A DNA stretch of 32,140 nucleotides from Chloroflexota bacterium (GCA_016191465.1 JACPOP010000008.1:271431-303570), one strand, 5' to 3'; counted from the first letter of the stretch, positions 1 to 8,813 are shown. Numbers and translations are program-made. The notes: generated by a model not told the origin, from the sequence alone.

Positions 1-4
1 GCTG

Positions 5-1363
5 GTGCAGGATTCGTTCACCGCCGAGCCGAGCGCGCCGGCCTTCATGTTCCCGCTGTACGTTGGGATGGGCAAGTTTGCTGCCACGTCTGGCATCCCG
101 CTGGAAGCGCTGCAACGGGTCGTCGAAACCCTCGCCCGTACATTGCTGGTGCTGTCGCTGTGGCGATTCTGCCGGCGCTTCACATTCTCGCCGTCTGCCG
201 CGCGGGCCGCGTTCCTCCTGGCGTTGTTCGGCACCGGCTTCTCCTTGCTGGCAACCCTGGTCGGGGCGGCGGTAGGCATGCAGCAGCCATTTGCGGGAAC
301 GTGGTCGTACGAGACGACGACGTTCGGATTACTGTTCTCCGCGCCCCACGTTCCACTCGCACTTGCCGCGACCCTCGAGCTTGCCGGCTGGCTAGCGCCT
401 GGCCGGCCCCGCACGGCTTCGCCGGTCGGCCTCCTGACCGCGGTGGCGCTGGGTGCGGCGCTCGCTCTCCTGCACCCATTCCACGTGCCGGTGCTTCTCG
501 CGGCGCTGGTCGTCGCGGGCGTGGTGTGGCTGCGCGTCGGGCAGGGTGGCGCCACACTGGCCGTGGCCGCGGCCACGCTGCTCGGGGCGCTTCCAGCACT
601 CGTCCCCACGGTGACGACCTTCACGTTCGATCCCTTCTGGAGCGCGACGTACACGCTGCAGAACGCGCTTCCCAGCCCGCTACCCCATGAATTGCTCGTC
701 GACCTGGGCGTGACGTTGCTCCTTGCGCTGTTCGGCGGCTGGCGCTACGGCACACGGGTGGCGCCTTTTGGCCTGCTCCTGTGGGTGCTCCTGGCAGCCA
801 CCGCCCTGTACCTGCCCGTGCCCTATCAGCGACGCCTCGCGTTTGGGCTCCAGCCGGCGCTGGCAGTGGTCGCGGGGAATACGCTCGCCATCATCATGGC
901 CAGCTTCCCGGAGCGGGCGGCCGCCCTTCGCATTGCCACCATCGTGCTCGCCGGACTCACCACGGCCTCCGTGACGGCTGCCGTTCTCGCGTCCAGCGTC
1001 ACGGGCGGCCCGCTCGGGATCTATCGCTCCACGCCCGACCTGGACCGTGCCTCGGCCTGGCTCGGCCAGCAGGTTGGCGCGGGCGAGACCATCCTCGCCG
1101 ACTGGGAGACGAGCAACTACCTGGCTGCCCGCACGGCGGGCCGAGTGATCGGCGGCCACCCGGTGGCGACGCTGCGCCCCGGCGACAAGCGCTTCTTGCA
1201 GGCCACCTACTTCGCACATGGCGGCGACCTCGTGCTGGCACGACAGCTCGGAGCGCGGTGGGTGGTGTTCGGACCCGCGCAGGCAGCCCTTCAGGGCCCA
1301 CCGGTCCAGCCCGTCTTCCAGTCCGGCGCGGTCCGCGTCTACCGCGTCGACGATAGCGCGTAA
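5..1363 (+). CDS. Multi-spanning membrane protein, GT-C/GT39-like glycosyltransferase (5' truncated by window)
   Basis: Open from the window edge to a TAA at 1361-1363, with 452 residues visible. The GTG at 5 is only the first possible start in the window, and the reading frame continues upstream, so the N-terminus is probably missing. The first ~340 residues are a run of hydrophobic helices separated by short loops. The last ~110 residues are soluble and include a segment reading ADWETSNYLAARTAGRVIGG. This layout, membrane core plus small soluble C-terminal domain, is that of polyprenyl-phosphate-sugar-using GT-C enzymes. The next gene downstream has the same architecture, so the pair may act on the same cell-surface glycan. 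The catalytic loop after the first helix would lie upstream of the window, so the family call is an inference. It could also be an uncharacterised membrane protein. Confidence 0.6.
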   Translation: MQDSFTAEPSAPAFMFPLYVGMGKFAATSGIPLEALQRVVETLARTLLVLSLWRFCRRFTFSPSAARAAFLLALFGTGFSLLATLVGAAVGMQQPFAGTWSYETTTFGLLFSAPHVPLALAATLELAGWLAPGRPRTASPVGLLTAVALGAALALLHPFHVPVLLAALVVAGVVWLRVGQGGATLAVAAATLLGALPALVPTVTTFTFDPFWSATYTLQNALPSPLPHELLVDLGVTLLLALFGGWRYGTRVAPFGLLLWVLLAATALYLPVPYQRRLAFGLQPALAVVAGNTLAIIMASFPERAAALRIATIVLAGLTTASVTAAVLASSVTGGPLGIYRSTPDLDRASAWLGQQVGAGETILADWETSNYLAARTAGRVIGGHPVATLRPGDKRFLQATYFAHGGDLVLARQLGARWVVFGPAQAALQGPPVQPVFQSGAVRVYRVDDSA

Positions 1364-1365
1364 GG

Positions 1366-1566
1366 ATGAAGTTCCAAGTTCCAAGTTTCAAGTTGCAAGT
1401 TTCAAGTTCCAAGGAGACGAAGTGTCGGCGTCATCCTTGAGCGCAGCGAAGGATCCGTCTGCCACGCTCGAGCACGGATCCTTCGGCCGCGGCCTCCGGA
1501 GGACACCCGACAACTCCAAACTTGGAACTCGGAACTTGCAACTTGGAACTTGGAACTTGGAACTCA
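1366..1566. repeat. Inverted array of AAGTTCC heptads around a hairpin core
   Basis: The left arm (about 1368-1414) is a tandem run of ~6 heptads of the type AAGTT(C/T/G)C. The right arm (about 1512-1564) is the same heptad in reverse complement (GGAACTT). Between them CGAAGGATCCG (1447-1457) pairs perfectly with CGGATCCTTCG (1475-1485) over a 17-nt loop. The block therefore forms a nested palindrome of about 200 bp between two glycosyltransferase genes. The 20 bases at 1477-1496 recur exactly at 18027-18046. Such short, stem-forming dispersed intergenic repeats are common in some large bacterial genomes; no transposase is associated with this one. Confidence 0.8.
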
Positions 1567-1580
1567 CGTGCCTGGCGGCG

Positions 1581-2963
1581 GTGCTGGGTGGAGTCGCGGT
1601 CGCGGTCCTGCTGTACCACGTGACGCTGACGGTCGCCTATCCCTTCGACCTCGACTACGGCGAAGGCTACGTGCTCTTCGACGCGGTACGCCTGGCGAGC
1701 GGGCAGCCAATCTACACCGACATCCAGCAGTTCCCGATGGTCCGGTCACCGTACCCGCCGCTGGCCTCGTGGCTGTGGAGCCTTGTCGTGCCGGCGGCGG
1801 GACCACGGTTCTGGCCCGGCCGCCTCGCGGCGGCCGCCGCGCTGGGCGCCACGGCAGCCCTGCTTCTGTGGTCCGGCAGGCGCGTGCCGGGCATCGGGCC
1901 CAGTGCGTGGCTGGCTCCGCTGGCCCTGCTGGCCTCGCCCCTGGTGTACCAGTGGGCCGGGTACGCGCGCGTGGACACCCTGGCCCTGCTGTTCTCCGTT
2001 GGCGCGGTGGCGTGCGCCCAGTGGCTCCCTGGCTGGCGCGGCGTCCTGCCAGCGGCGCTCCTGGCGATCCTTGCTCTCTGGACGAAGCAGACCGCGATCG
2101 CCGCGCCCGCTGCGATCGCGGTGGCGCTGCTCGCGCGGTCGCCACTCCAAGCAGTGGCATTTGCCACGAGCGTGCTGGGGCCAAGCGCTGCCATCGCGGC
2201 GGTCCTGGAAGTTCGGACCGGCGGCCAATTCACGCGGCACGTGCTGCAGGGGAATAGCCAGAACCCGTACTACCCGATTCGGACGGTGCAGATGTACGGG
2301 ACCTTCCTGCTGCTGCACTTACCGCTCCTGGGCGCCACCACCGTCTGGGCAACACGCCACTTGAGGGGACTCCCTTCCCCGATTGCGCTGTACCTGCCCG
2401 TTTCGCTCCTGGTCACGCTTGGCGTTGGGAACGGCGGTAGCAGCGTCAACTACTTCCTGGAGCCGCTCGCCGCGGCCGGCCTCGCGCTGCCATTCGCGTG
2501 GAGAAGCCTGGCTCGTCCACGCCCAACCCTCGCACTCGCCATCACCGCCGTCCAGCTCCTCTTCCTGTTCCACTGGCCTAACGGATTCGGAACAGACTAC
2601 CTCGCGTTCCCCCCGCACGGCCGCACGCCAACCCCCGCGGACCTGGTGGCAGCCGAGCGGGTCGATGCGGTGGTCCGGGCCGAGCCCGGAGCGATCCTGA
2701 CCGAAGCCGCCGGCTTCGCAGTTCGCAATGGGAAACCGGTGCTCGTGCAGCCAATCGACCTCCGAGCCGAAGCGCTGCTGGGACGCTGGAGCAGCGACCC
2801 CTTGCTCACCGCGCTGCGGAGCGGTGAGATCCGGCTCGTCGTGCAGGCGTACGGGCTGCTGCCTTTCGACGTGGAGCGTGAGCTGGCCGACCGGTGGTCG
2901 GTGGAGGCGAACGTTACGGGCGACAACGGCCTCCGCTTCCGCCTGCTCAGGCTGCCGCGGTAG
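1581..2963 (+). CDS. GT39/ArnT-like membrane glycosyltransferase
   Basis: About 460 residues from the GTG at 1581. The first helix is followed by the acidic loop FDLDYGEGYVLFDAVRLASG and then YPPLASWLW. This is the arrangement of GT-C transferases of the PMT/ArnT/RgtA-like clan, where the first extracytoplasmic loop carries the catalytic aspartate. Around ten further hydrophobic segments follow, then a ~120-residue soluble tail. Such enzymes move a sugar from a polyprenyl-phosphate donor to lipid, glycan or protein outside the membrane. The start is uncertain: the frame stays open upstream through the whole repeat array (TTG at 1557 is another option), there is no clear ribosome binding site, and the repeat may have replaced the original 5' end. 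The stop is 10 nt before the DUF192 gene, so the two are probably co-transcribed. Confidence 0.7.
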   Translation: MLGGVAVAVLLYHVTLTVAYPFDLDYGEGYVLFDAVRLASGQPIYTDIQQFPMVRSPYPPLASWLWSLVVPAAGPRFWPGRLAAAAALGATAALLLWSGRRVPGIGPSAWLAPLALLASPLVYQWAGYARVDTLALLFSVGAVACAQWLPGWRGVLPAALLAILALWTKQTAIAAPAAIAVALLARSPLQAVAFATSVLGPSAAIAAVLEVRTGGQFTRHVLQGNSQNPYYPIRTVQMYGTFLLLHLPLLGATTVWATRHLRGLPSPIALYLPVSLLVTLGVGNGGSSVNYFLEPLAAAGLALPFAWRSLARPRPTLALAITAVQLLFLFHWPNGFGTDYLAFPPHGRTPTPADLVAAERVDAVVRAEPGAILTEAAGFAVRNGKPVLVQPIDLRAEALLGRWSSDPLLTALRSGEIRLVVQAYGLLPFDVERELADRWSVEANVTGDNGLRFRLLRLPR

Positions 2964-2973
2964 CCTAGCGGGC

Positions 2974-3327
2974 GTGGCCAGGCTGGTCCGCGTCCTCAAT
3001 CAAACTCGGAATGCCGTGCTCGCCGAGCGGGCGGAGCTGGCGGATACCGTCTGGCGGCGGTTCTGGGGCCTGATGGGCCGCACCAGCCTGCCGGCCGGCT
3101 CCGGGGTGGTGCTCAAGCCGGGCGGCTCGATTCACATGTTCTTCATGCGCCTCCCACTGGACGTGCTGCACGTGGATCGCGCGGGCCGAGTGACGCACGT
3201 CCTGCGCGGCATCAAACCGTGGCGCATCGGTCCGCTGATCGTCGGCGGCGCCCTGGCCGTGGAGCTACCGGTCGGAGCAGCGGCGGCAACGCAGCCCGGT
3301 GACGTGGTGGTGGTCGAGGCAGCATGA
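2974..3327 (+). CDS. DUF192 family protein
   Basis: 117 residues from a GTG start 10 nt after the preceding stop. The protein has the DUF192 pattern: an early [12 protein letters not shown] segment, then [19 protein letters not shown], then IKPWRIGP and a C-terminal hydrophobic strand ending near PGDVVVVE. Many family members carry a signal peptide, but this one begins directly at the domain ([15 protein letters not shown]), so it is probably cytoplasmic. The family's biochemical role is not established. The near-contiguous position suggests co-transcription with the glycosyltransferase upstream, but DUF192 genes occur in many contexts, so little can be read from this. Confidence 0.85.
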   Translation: MARLVRVLNQTRNAVLAERAELADTVWRRFWGLMGRTSLPAGSGVVLKPGGSIHMFFMRLPLDVLHVDRAGRVTHVLRGIKPWRIGPLIVGGALAVELPVGAAAATQPGDVVVVEAA

Positions 3328-3404
3328 GACGACACCCGCGGCGGCCCGTGGCCAGCCGGGGAGACGAGCGGGCGGACTGAACACGGACGGCACGCTTGAC
3401 TCCC

Positions 3405-4100
3405 ATGCAATCGCTCCGCTCCGCAGTCCAGGGCCTCGCGGTAGGCCTCTTCCCGGCCCGCTGCCTTGGCTGTGGGCGGCGTGGGCAGCCGCTCTGCCAC
3501 GCCTGCGAGCCCTCACTCGCCTTGGTCGAAGGGCCCGTCTGCTCCCGGTGCGCGCTGCCCAGGTGGAACGACCGCGACTGTCGCGGCTGCAAGGGGCTTC
3601 CCGCGGCGCTGGCGACGGTCCGTGGCGTGTACGTCTACCAGGGCGCTGCCCGGGCCGCGGTTCATCGCCTGAAATTCCGGGGCGACCGCGCCCTGGCACC
3701 CTGGATGTCTGCCCGGCTGGCGACGGCCGCCCGCCAACACCCACTCCAGGCGGACCTGGTGGTGCCGGTGCCGCTGGCCTCCGATCGCCTGCGCGAGCGC
3801 GGGTACAACCAGGCCCTGTTACTGGCCGCGGACGTCCCCGCCGCAACGGGCGGCACGCTCGCGGACTCGGTGCTCGTGCGCGAAAGCCGCCCCGCCCAGC
3901 GGACCCTCGCCGCGGCCGAGCGGCGCCAGAACCTGCGCGGCGCATTCCACTGCCCCGAGCCCGCGCTTGTCGCCGGGAAGCGGGTCGTCCTGGTCGACGA
4001 CGTTATGACCACAGGCAGCACCCTGGCCGAGTGTGCGCGGGCGTTGCACGCCGCCGGCGCGGCCCGGGTGATGGCCCTGGTGTTCGCCCGCGACGTGTGA
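3405..4100 (+). CDS. comF: ComF family phosphoribosyltransferase-like protein
   Basis: 231 residues from ATG 3405 (a TTG nine bases upstream is a weaker alternative). The N-terminus carries a Cys4-type zinc-binding module ([15 protein letters not shown], then CSRCALP and CRGC), followed by the family linker [21 protein letters not shown]. The type I phosphoribosyltransferase fold follows, with VVPVPL, the RERGYNQA segment and the PRPP-binding loop [14 protein letters not shown] near residues 190-205. Family members (ComFC/GntX) are linked to DNA uptake in naturally competent bacteria, but most genomes carry one without other competence genes nearby, as here. It lies 62 bp upstream of upp, another phosphoribosyltransferase; the two may share a transcript. 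Confidence 0.88.
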   Translation: MQSLRSAVQGLAVGLFPARCLGCGRRGQPLCHACEPSLALVEGPVCSRCALPRWNDRDCRGCKGLPAALATVRGVYVYQGAARAAVHRLKFRGDRALAPWMSARLATAARQHPLQADLVVPVPLASDRLRERGYNQALLLAADVPAATGGTLADSVLVRESRPAQRTLAAAERRQNLRGAFHCPEPALVAGKRVVLVDDVMTTGSTLAECARALHAAGAARVMALVFARDV

Positions 4101-4162
4101 AAGGCTCCGGCCGGTGTCTGCCGCGAAGTCTCCACGGGACCGATTACGCTGTCCCTGCCGCC

Positions 4163-4783
4163 ATGTTGTACGCCTCATCTCATCCGCTTGTCAGACACAA
4201 GATGTCGCTGCTGCGTTCGGTCAGCACAGAACCGAAAAAGTTCCGCGAGCTGGTGCGCGAGCTGGCGATGCTCCTGTGCTACGAGGCCACGCTCGACCTC
4301 GATCTTGTCCCGGATACCGTGGCGACCCCGATGGGGACCGCCGAGGGCGCGCAGTTGCGCACGAAGATCGGGCTCATCCCGGTGCTGCGCGCGGGGCTTG
4401 GCATGGTCGACGGCGTACTGGAGATGATTCCGACCGCCCAGGTGTGGCACATCGGCCTCTACCGCGACGAACGCACGCTGCACCCCGTGGAGTACTACAA
4501 CAAGCTCCCCACGGAGCCGACGGTGCAGCTTTCGCTGGTGCTGGACCCCATGCTGGCGACCGGCGGCTCGGCCGAAGCTACGATTGACATCTTGAAGCGG
4601 TGGGGCAGTGTGCGGATCAAGTACCTCGGCCTGATTGCCGCGCCGGAAGGGGTCGAGCGCCTAGCCCGCTCGCATCCCGACGTCGACGTCCACGTTGCGG
4701 CCCTGGACGAACGATTGAACGACGTCGGCTACATCGTGCCCGGCCTGGGCGATGCGGGCGACCGACAGTTCGGCACCGGGTAG
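4163..4783 (+). CDS. upp: Uracil phosphoribosyltransferase
   Basis: 206 residues from ATG 4163, close to the usual ~208. The enzyme converts uracil and PRPP to UMP in pyrimidine salvage in the cytoplasm. Family hallmarks are visible in order: [13 protein letters not shown] at the N-terminus, the [12 protein letters not shown] segment, [34 protein letters not shown], the PRPP loop [17 protein letters not shown], and the C-terminal uracil-binding stretch [16 protein letters not shown]. Nothing appears damaged. The frame is open well upstream of this ATG, but the upstream residues do not resemble the family. A 140-bp MITE begins about 40 bp after the stop. Confidence 0.96.
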   Translation: MLYASSHPLVRHKMSLLRSVSTEPKKFRELVRELAMLLCYEATLDLDLVPDTVATPMGTAEGAQLRTKIGLIPVLRAGLGMVDGVLEMIPTAQVWHIGLYRDERTLHPVEYYNKLPTEPTVQLSLVLDPMLATGGSAEATIDILKRWGSVRIKYLGLIAAPEGVERLARSHPDVDVHVAALDERLNDVGYIVPGLGDAGDRQFGTG

Positions 4784-4822
4784 GGAAATTCCCGCACGGG
4801 GAACGCATCCTCCGTCCAGTGT

Positions 4823-4962
4823 GGGTGCGCGGCACGTTTTCGCGCGAACTCAGCCGACCTGGCCAACAGCGTGTCGTGCCTGCCCGTTCCACCAGAATTG
4901 AGCAGTGCTAAGCAGTCTCCATGTGCGATGAAGCTGCCCGTGCAAAACGCTGCCGCGCACCC
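4823..4962 (-). mobile_element. MITE copy 2 (140 bp, ISKra4-type termini)
   Basis: A non-coding 140-bp element bounded by imperfect terminal inverted repeats: GGGTGCGCGGCACGTTTTCG at the left, and on the reverse strand GGGTGCGCGGCAGCGTTTTG from the right. Its reverse complement aligns along its full length with the element at 8631-8769, at roughly 85% identity by eye. The termini match those of the IS at 20017-21731, while the interior does not, which is the signature of a non-autonomous element moved in trans. A 10-bp direct repeat CCCGCACGGG occurs at 4791-4800 and 4962-4971, but it does not abut the left terminus. Confidence 0.85.
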
Positions 4963-5057
4963 CCGCACGGGATAGCCCAGTCCTCCAGCACAAGGCAGTG
5001 CCGTTCCGGGCCTGTGACCTGCACCGCCGCCGGGGCGTGAAAGCAGTTGGTCAGTCG

Positions 5058-5533
5058 TCAGGGTGTTGCGGGCACGGTGATGCCGTCTTCCATGCTGCAC
5101 AGCCCCGGTGTAGGCATCGCGGAGAGCTTGGTGCGTTGATCGGGGGCGAGCACCTGGACCTGCCCGTTCTCGATCCGTACAACCCCCACGACCCGCCCCT
5201 CGGCCGATTCCGCGCGGAGCACGCCGGCGGCTCCGGCGGGTGGCACCGTCCCGAACCGCGCCACGCCGAGGCTGGGAGCGGTCAGCAGCACGGAACGGTA
5301 CGTTCCCGAGATCCGGAGGGTGAGCCATCCGCTGGTGCCACTCGCCGTTCGCAGGACCGTCGCCACTTCCGGATCGCCATTCGCAGCCAGGTTCACCACG
5401 GCGATATCCGCGATGTTCAAGCCGAGCGCCCCCAGGGCCGAACGAAGATCCTCGGGCGACCCCACCACCGCGTCGGGATGCACCTGCAGGTAGCTGCCAA
5501 TAGCTACGCCGGGCAAGAGCAAGCCGAGCTCTT
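5058..5533 (-). pseudogene. 3' fragment of an interrupted gene, probably the SpoIID-domain gene
   Basis: A frame of about 158 codons runs on the - strand from the left end of the ISAs1-like element to a TGA at 5058-5060, with no convincing start of its own (first TTG at 5522). Visible text includes GLLLPGVAIGSYLQVHPDAVV and IADIAVVNLAANGDPEVATV; I do not recognise a domain. If the IS (5534-7143) is excised exactly, the last codon of the SpoIID-domain gene joins this frame without a shift, giving VVQELGLLLPGV at the junction. I therefore read it as the severed C-terminal part of that protein, about 595 residues originally. It could instead be the tail of an unrelated gene truncated by the same event. 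Confidence 0.6.
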
Positions 5534-7143
5534 CAGGGTGATTTCACTAACGCGGTTAGCCGGCCTGCCTGAGGGGCAGGGCGGGCGGAGGCGGGAGGAG
5601 TCGCAGGGGCGTGGCGGGGTGGTGCGCCCGGCGCGGAGCCACCGCCACGCGGTGCGCCAAGGCCGCGAAGAAGGCCGGCACGCTGGCGGAGTGCAGGGTC
5701 AGGGCGCGCTGGGTGCTGGCGACGGTGGCACCCGCGTCTTCCGCGGCAGAGCGCAGCACCTCCAGCACCGCCGTCCGCAGCAGCGCCATGACCAGGGGCG
5801 CTTGCCCCACGTGAATGGGGCTGGCGTCCTCGCCCAAGGTCACGTCGCGCACCCAGTGCAGCCGATTCTCGATGTGCCAATGCGCCCGCCAGCGCACCAG
5901 CAGGGCGGCCGCGTCGGCCCGCTCCGGCGGCAGGCTGGTGATCGCGTAGGCCACCTCACTCCGGACCTTTGGCAGCCCGGTCGCCCGATCGGTCCAGCGC
6001 GCCACCCGTTGCTGGCGGAGCACCTGGGCCACACCGGGCCAGGGCTGCCCCACCGTGCCAGTTGAGCCGAGGTAGGCGTTGAGGTCGGCCGAGTGCAGCA
6101 CCACCAGCGTGCGCGTCTCCACCCGACCGTGGCGCACCTTCGTCGTCCGCGTCTGCGCGACGCTGGCCTGCGCATCCGGCAGCGTGCGCCGCAGGAGGGC
6201 CGTCGCGGCCTCAGCCGACGGGGGCAGCGCCTCCTCCAGCAGCAGGCCCAGAGGGGGAAAACGCCTCCGTGAGGTCATCCAGGAGGCTGGGCTGGTTGTC
6301 CTTGACCGGCAGCAGGTCATCCCCGCCGCCATCGAGGATCGTCTGGCACACCTCCAGCTGGGTCAGCAGCGCATCCCCCGTGAGGACCCGTCCCCGCAGC
6401 GGCAGGCGCCCCAGCAGCACGTGGACCGCAGCCAACTCCCGCCCTTTGCCATCGGTCTCCGCCTGGTCCAGCACGTGCGCCAGGGCCGGCACGTAGGCCG
6501 CCACCAGGTGCAGCGGCGCCAGCGGAGCGCGCCGCGCCGAGGCCCCGCGCACGGTCTTGCCATCCAGCGCCACCTGGTCGGCGGGCACCACCAGCCCCGC
6601 GACGGGGGTGCCGGCCCCGTACAGCACCTCGGCGACGGTGCGCAGCCACCCCTCCAGCGCCTGGTGCAGGGCGAGTTGGTCCACGTCGCGCACCAGCCGG
6701 AACAGGGTGGCGGCCACCGGGGTGCGGGGCTGGTCACTGGGCAGAAAGCCGAGCGCGGCCCACACCTCCGGGTGGTCGCGGGCACAGACGGCGGCCCAGG
6801 CGGCAATGGCGGCATAGCCGCGCTGACCACACAGCAGTCCGACCAGCAGAACCAGCAGGATGGGCACCAGGGGGTACGGGGGCTGCGCCGCCTTGAAGCC
6901 ACGCGGGTGCCGATGCTCGGGAATCGCGGCCAGCGCCTCTGCCAGCGATGGCAAGCTGCCCGGCTGCAGCGCCACGTCCGCCAGTTCGGGCAGCAGGGGC
7001 TGCCACGGCGCGCCCGTCCAGCCACGGCGTGCTCGTCCGCTCATCTCCTTCACTCCCCCTGGCCCACGTGGCCGCTGGTGGCTCGAATGCCTCCCAGCCT
7101 ACCACCTCCTCCCTCTCAGCTTTGCATAAGTGAAATTACCCTG
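5534..7143 (-). mobile_element. ISAs1-like insertion sequence
   Basis: About 1610 bp. The terminal inverted repeats are CAGGGTGATTTCACT at 5534-5548 and its near-match CAGGGTAATTTCACT read from 7143 on the opposite strand (14 of 15 identical). The element contains one transposase on the - strand, frame-shifted in the middle. No target duplication is visible: the bases left of 5534 (GAGCTCTT) and right of 7143 (GGACAACG) do not match, although ISAs1 elements usually duplicate 8-10 bp. That suggests an old insertion, an adjacent deletion, or recombination between two copies. The stop codon of the flanking SpoIID-domain frame lies inside the right terminal repeat. Confidence 0.85.
5556..7053 (-). 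pseudogene. ISAs1 family DDE transposase in two frames (frameshift or programmed +1)
   Basis: The 5' frame (7053-6211) starts at GTG 7053 or ATG 7044. It carries the ISAs1 N-terminal domain (SLAEALAAIPEHRHPRG), the first catalytic aspartate in ALDGKTVRGA, the second in VLTGDALLTQ, and the KDNQPSL segment. The 3' frame (about 6259-5556) continues the homology with FPPLGLLLEEA, LNAYLG and the glutamate-containing HWHIENRLHWVRDVTLGEDAS. The switch lies at the run TTTTCCCCC on the coding strand (6253-6261 on +) and needs a +1 shift. All catalytic parts are present across the two frames. ISAs1 transposases are normally a single frame, so simple inactivation or a homopolymer sequencing error is likely; frameshifting on CCC-C is the alternative. 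Confidence 0.8.
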
Positions 7144-8452
7144 GGACAACGAGCAGCCGTGGCTCCGGTGCGGGTGGCTTGATCGTGAAGTAGCCAATCG
7201 GAACATTGGGATTCGGAGCATAGCCCGTATAGGCGTTGTAGTAGTACTCCAGGATCTGGTGTGGGGTCAGGCCGTCCTCGGCGAGCTTCTTCGAGCCCCA
7301 CTGCGACAGACGGCCCGCATAATCGCACGAGCCGGTGATCGCTGAACAGGGAGGCCGTTCCGTGCCATCGGGTGTGCCATCCACATACTCGGAGAAGAAC
7401 ACCACACCGTTTCTGTTGAAACCGTCGGCAAATGCAGCTTCGACTGCGGCGTCAGTCGCGCTGGTCTTCCGTGTGGGGTTGTACACCTGGTCGCATGGGG
7501 AATCGTCGAGATCGGCATTGCCATGCGCCCCACCATTGTTCACGACGCGCCAAGCGTAGTTCCGGATGAGCATCGCGCCGGCGATAAGCGAGTTCTGGGG
7601 CCAACTGGGGACCCATTCCGCTGGCAGCACCCACTTGACGTAGTCAACGAAGCGAACGTGATCCACCTGGACGTAGTTGTCCGTTCCGCTGTAGCACGAC
7701 TGCCCACCCGTCGGGTTGCGACCGATTCTGATGTACGGAGGCGCATCGGTATCGGAGTACGCGGCAACTGGGGCCGCGCTCCCGACAGACGCGGCGGACT
7801 GCTCGCCTCCTTCGCTTCGCGCGGCAGTCGCATCCGCGGCTGGTGACACGCTTCCAAATGTGGCGATTGCGTCAGCCGCGGCACGCTTTGGCGGGCGGCC
7901 CGACGGGGTAGACGGGAAGCCGTCGGTCGTTCGAGTTTGACCCGCGGGCGGCACGATGAGGCGCAGCACGATCTCCTGGCGGTCGAAAAGCGGCACACGC
8001 TCCATGGCGATAGTCCCGGCGCCTACCGCGGTCACCAGAACTCGGTAAATGGGTGGATTCGATGGGTTCGTTTGCAATGTGGGGAACACGAACCGGCCAT
8101 TCTGGTCGGCCGTGGCGGCAACGGACGTGCCGACAAGGCGAACTGTCGCGTTCGAGAGAGTGCCCCCTTGTTCCGAGACAACCTCGCCCGAGATGCGGGC
8201 CTGCCCGCTTCGGTAGGGGTACGCTTTGGCCGCATCAAAGGCCGGCACTGCCCGGGTACCTACCGGCGGTGGTGGAGGGGACGGAGGAGACTTCGGAGGA
8301 ACCGGCGCGATTCGGCTCGGTGGCGCTTTCTGCGCAGAAGTTGGAGCCGCTGGCCCCACAAGCGCGACCAACAGGACTGTAGCTCCGAGGATCCTGGGCA
8401 GGTCCGCACCCCGCTGTCGCAGCTCGCTTCGCTTCCACGATTGAGGTCCCAT
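7144..8452 (-). pseudogene. SpoIID/LytB-domain secreted protein, 3' end cut by IS
   Basis: From ATG 8452 the protein starts with a signal peptide (residues ~18-40, hydrophobic core ILGATVLLVALVG, cleavage after PTSA). A Pro-rich linker (42-63) and a carboxypeptidase-regulatory-like beta domain (about 85-168, ISGEVVSEQGG...NGRFVFP) follow. The SpoIID domain spans about 255-410: VDYVKWVLPAEWVPSWPQNS, IAGAMLIRNYAW and, near its end, GRLSQWGSKKLAEDG with ILEYYYNAYTG. SpoIID is a peptidoglycan lytic transglycosylase in spore formers; the domain also occurs widely in non-sporulating bacteria. An upstream ATG at 8527 is possible but would bury the signal peptide. The frame ends on a TAA provided by the IS terminus, so the protein has lost its natural tail, probably the piece at 5058-5533. 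The truncated form keeps the whole SpoIID domain and could still work. Confidence 0.75.
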
Positions 8453-8630
8453 AGAGGCACCGTGCGGGTTATCGGGGTCTTCCAAGAGCGGGCAGTCGCC
8501 TTTTCTTTTCCCCACAACCAGCTTCATTATCTCAGCACCAGTAGGCGCGAATGACAACAGCCAAGTGTGACATTCTTCCAGCAGTATCCGTCGTTCGGCG
8601 TTACGGGCTGCCCCAGGGAGGGGCTTTGAA

Positions 8631-8769
8631 GGTGCGCGGCAGAGTTTTGCACGGGGAGCTTCATCGCAGCAGGATGCAGCTACGCACTGCGCAATTCTGG
8701 TGGAACGGGCAGGCGCGACACGCCGTTGGCCAGGTCGGCTGAGTTCGCGTAAAACTCTGCCGCACACCC
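8631..8769 (+). mobile_element. MITE copy 1 (139 bp, ISKra4-type termini)
   Basis: Termini GGTGCGCGGCAGAGTTTTGC (left) and, read from the right on the opposite strand, GGGTGTGCGGCAGAGTTTTA. The interior matches the inverted copy at 4823-4962, including the stretch AATTCTGGTGGAACGGGCAG. No reading frame or target duplication is evident. It lies in the divergent gap between the SpoIID-domain gene and atpZ, ending 71 bp before the atpZ start and about 36 bp before the proposed -10 element. The SpoIID frame remains open backwards through the element, but those codons are clearly MITE-derived. Confidence 0.87.
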
Positions 8770-8804
8770 GTCAGTGTGGCAGCCACCGAATTGTCGCGCA
8801 CGTC

Positions 8805-8813
8805 TGCTACACT
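8805..8813 (+). promoter_or_regulatory. Candidate extended -10 promoter of the ATP synthase operon
   Basis: TGCTACACT fits an extended -10 (TG, one base, TACACT) 27 bp upstream of the atpZ ATG. No good -35 sits at 17 bp spacing (ACCGAA region); a TTGTCG at 8791 is too close to serve. The site lies just downstream of the MITE at 8631-8769. The assignment rests on consensus resemblance and position only. Confidence 0.35.

Noticed and set aside
3299-4162. Long open frame upstream of upp that overlaps comF
   Set aside because: It is a GC-rich shadow of comF in another frame; UPRT homology begins only at 4163.
8453-8767. N-terminal extension of the SpoIID-domain protein back into the MITE
   Set aside because: The extra codons are MITE sequence and non-homologous spacer; the signal peptide fits a start at 8452.
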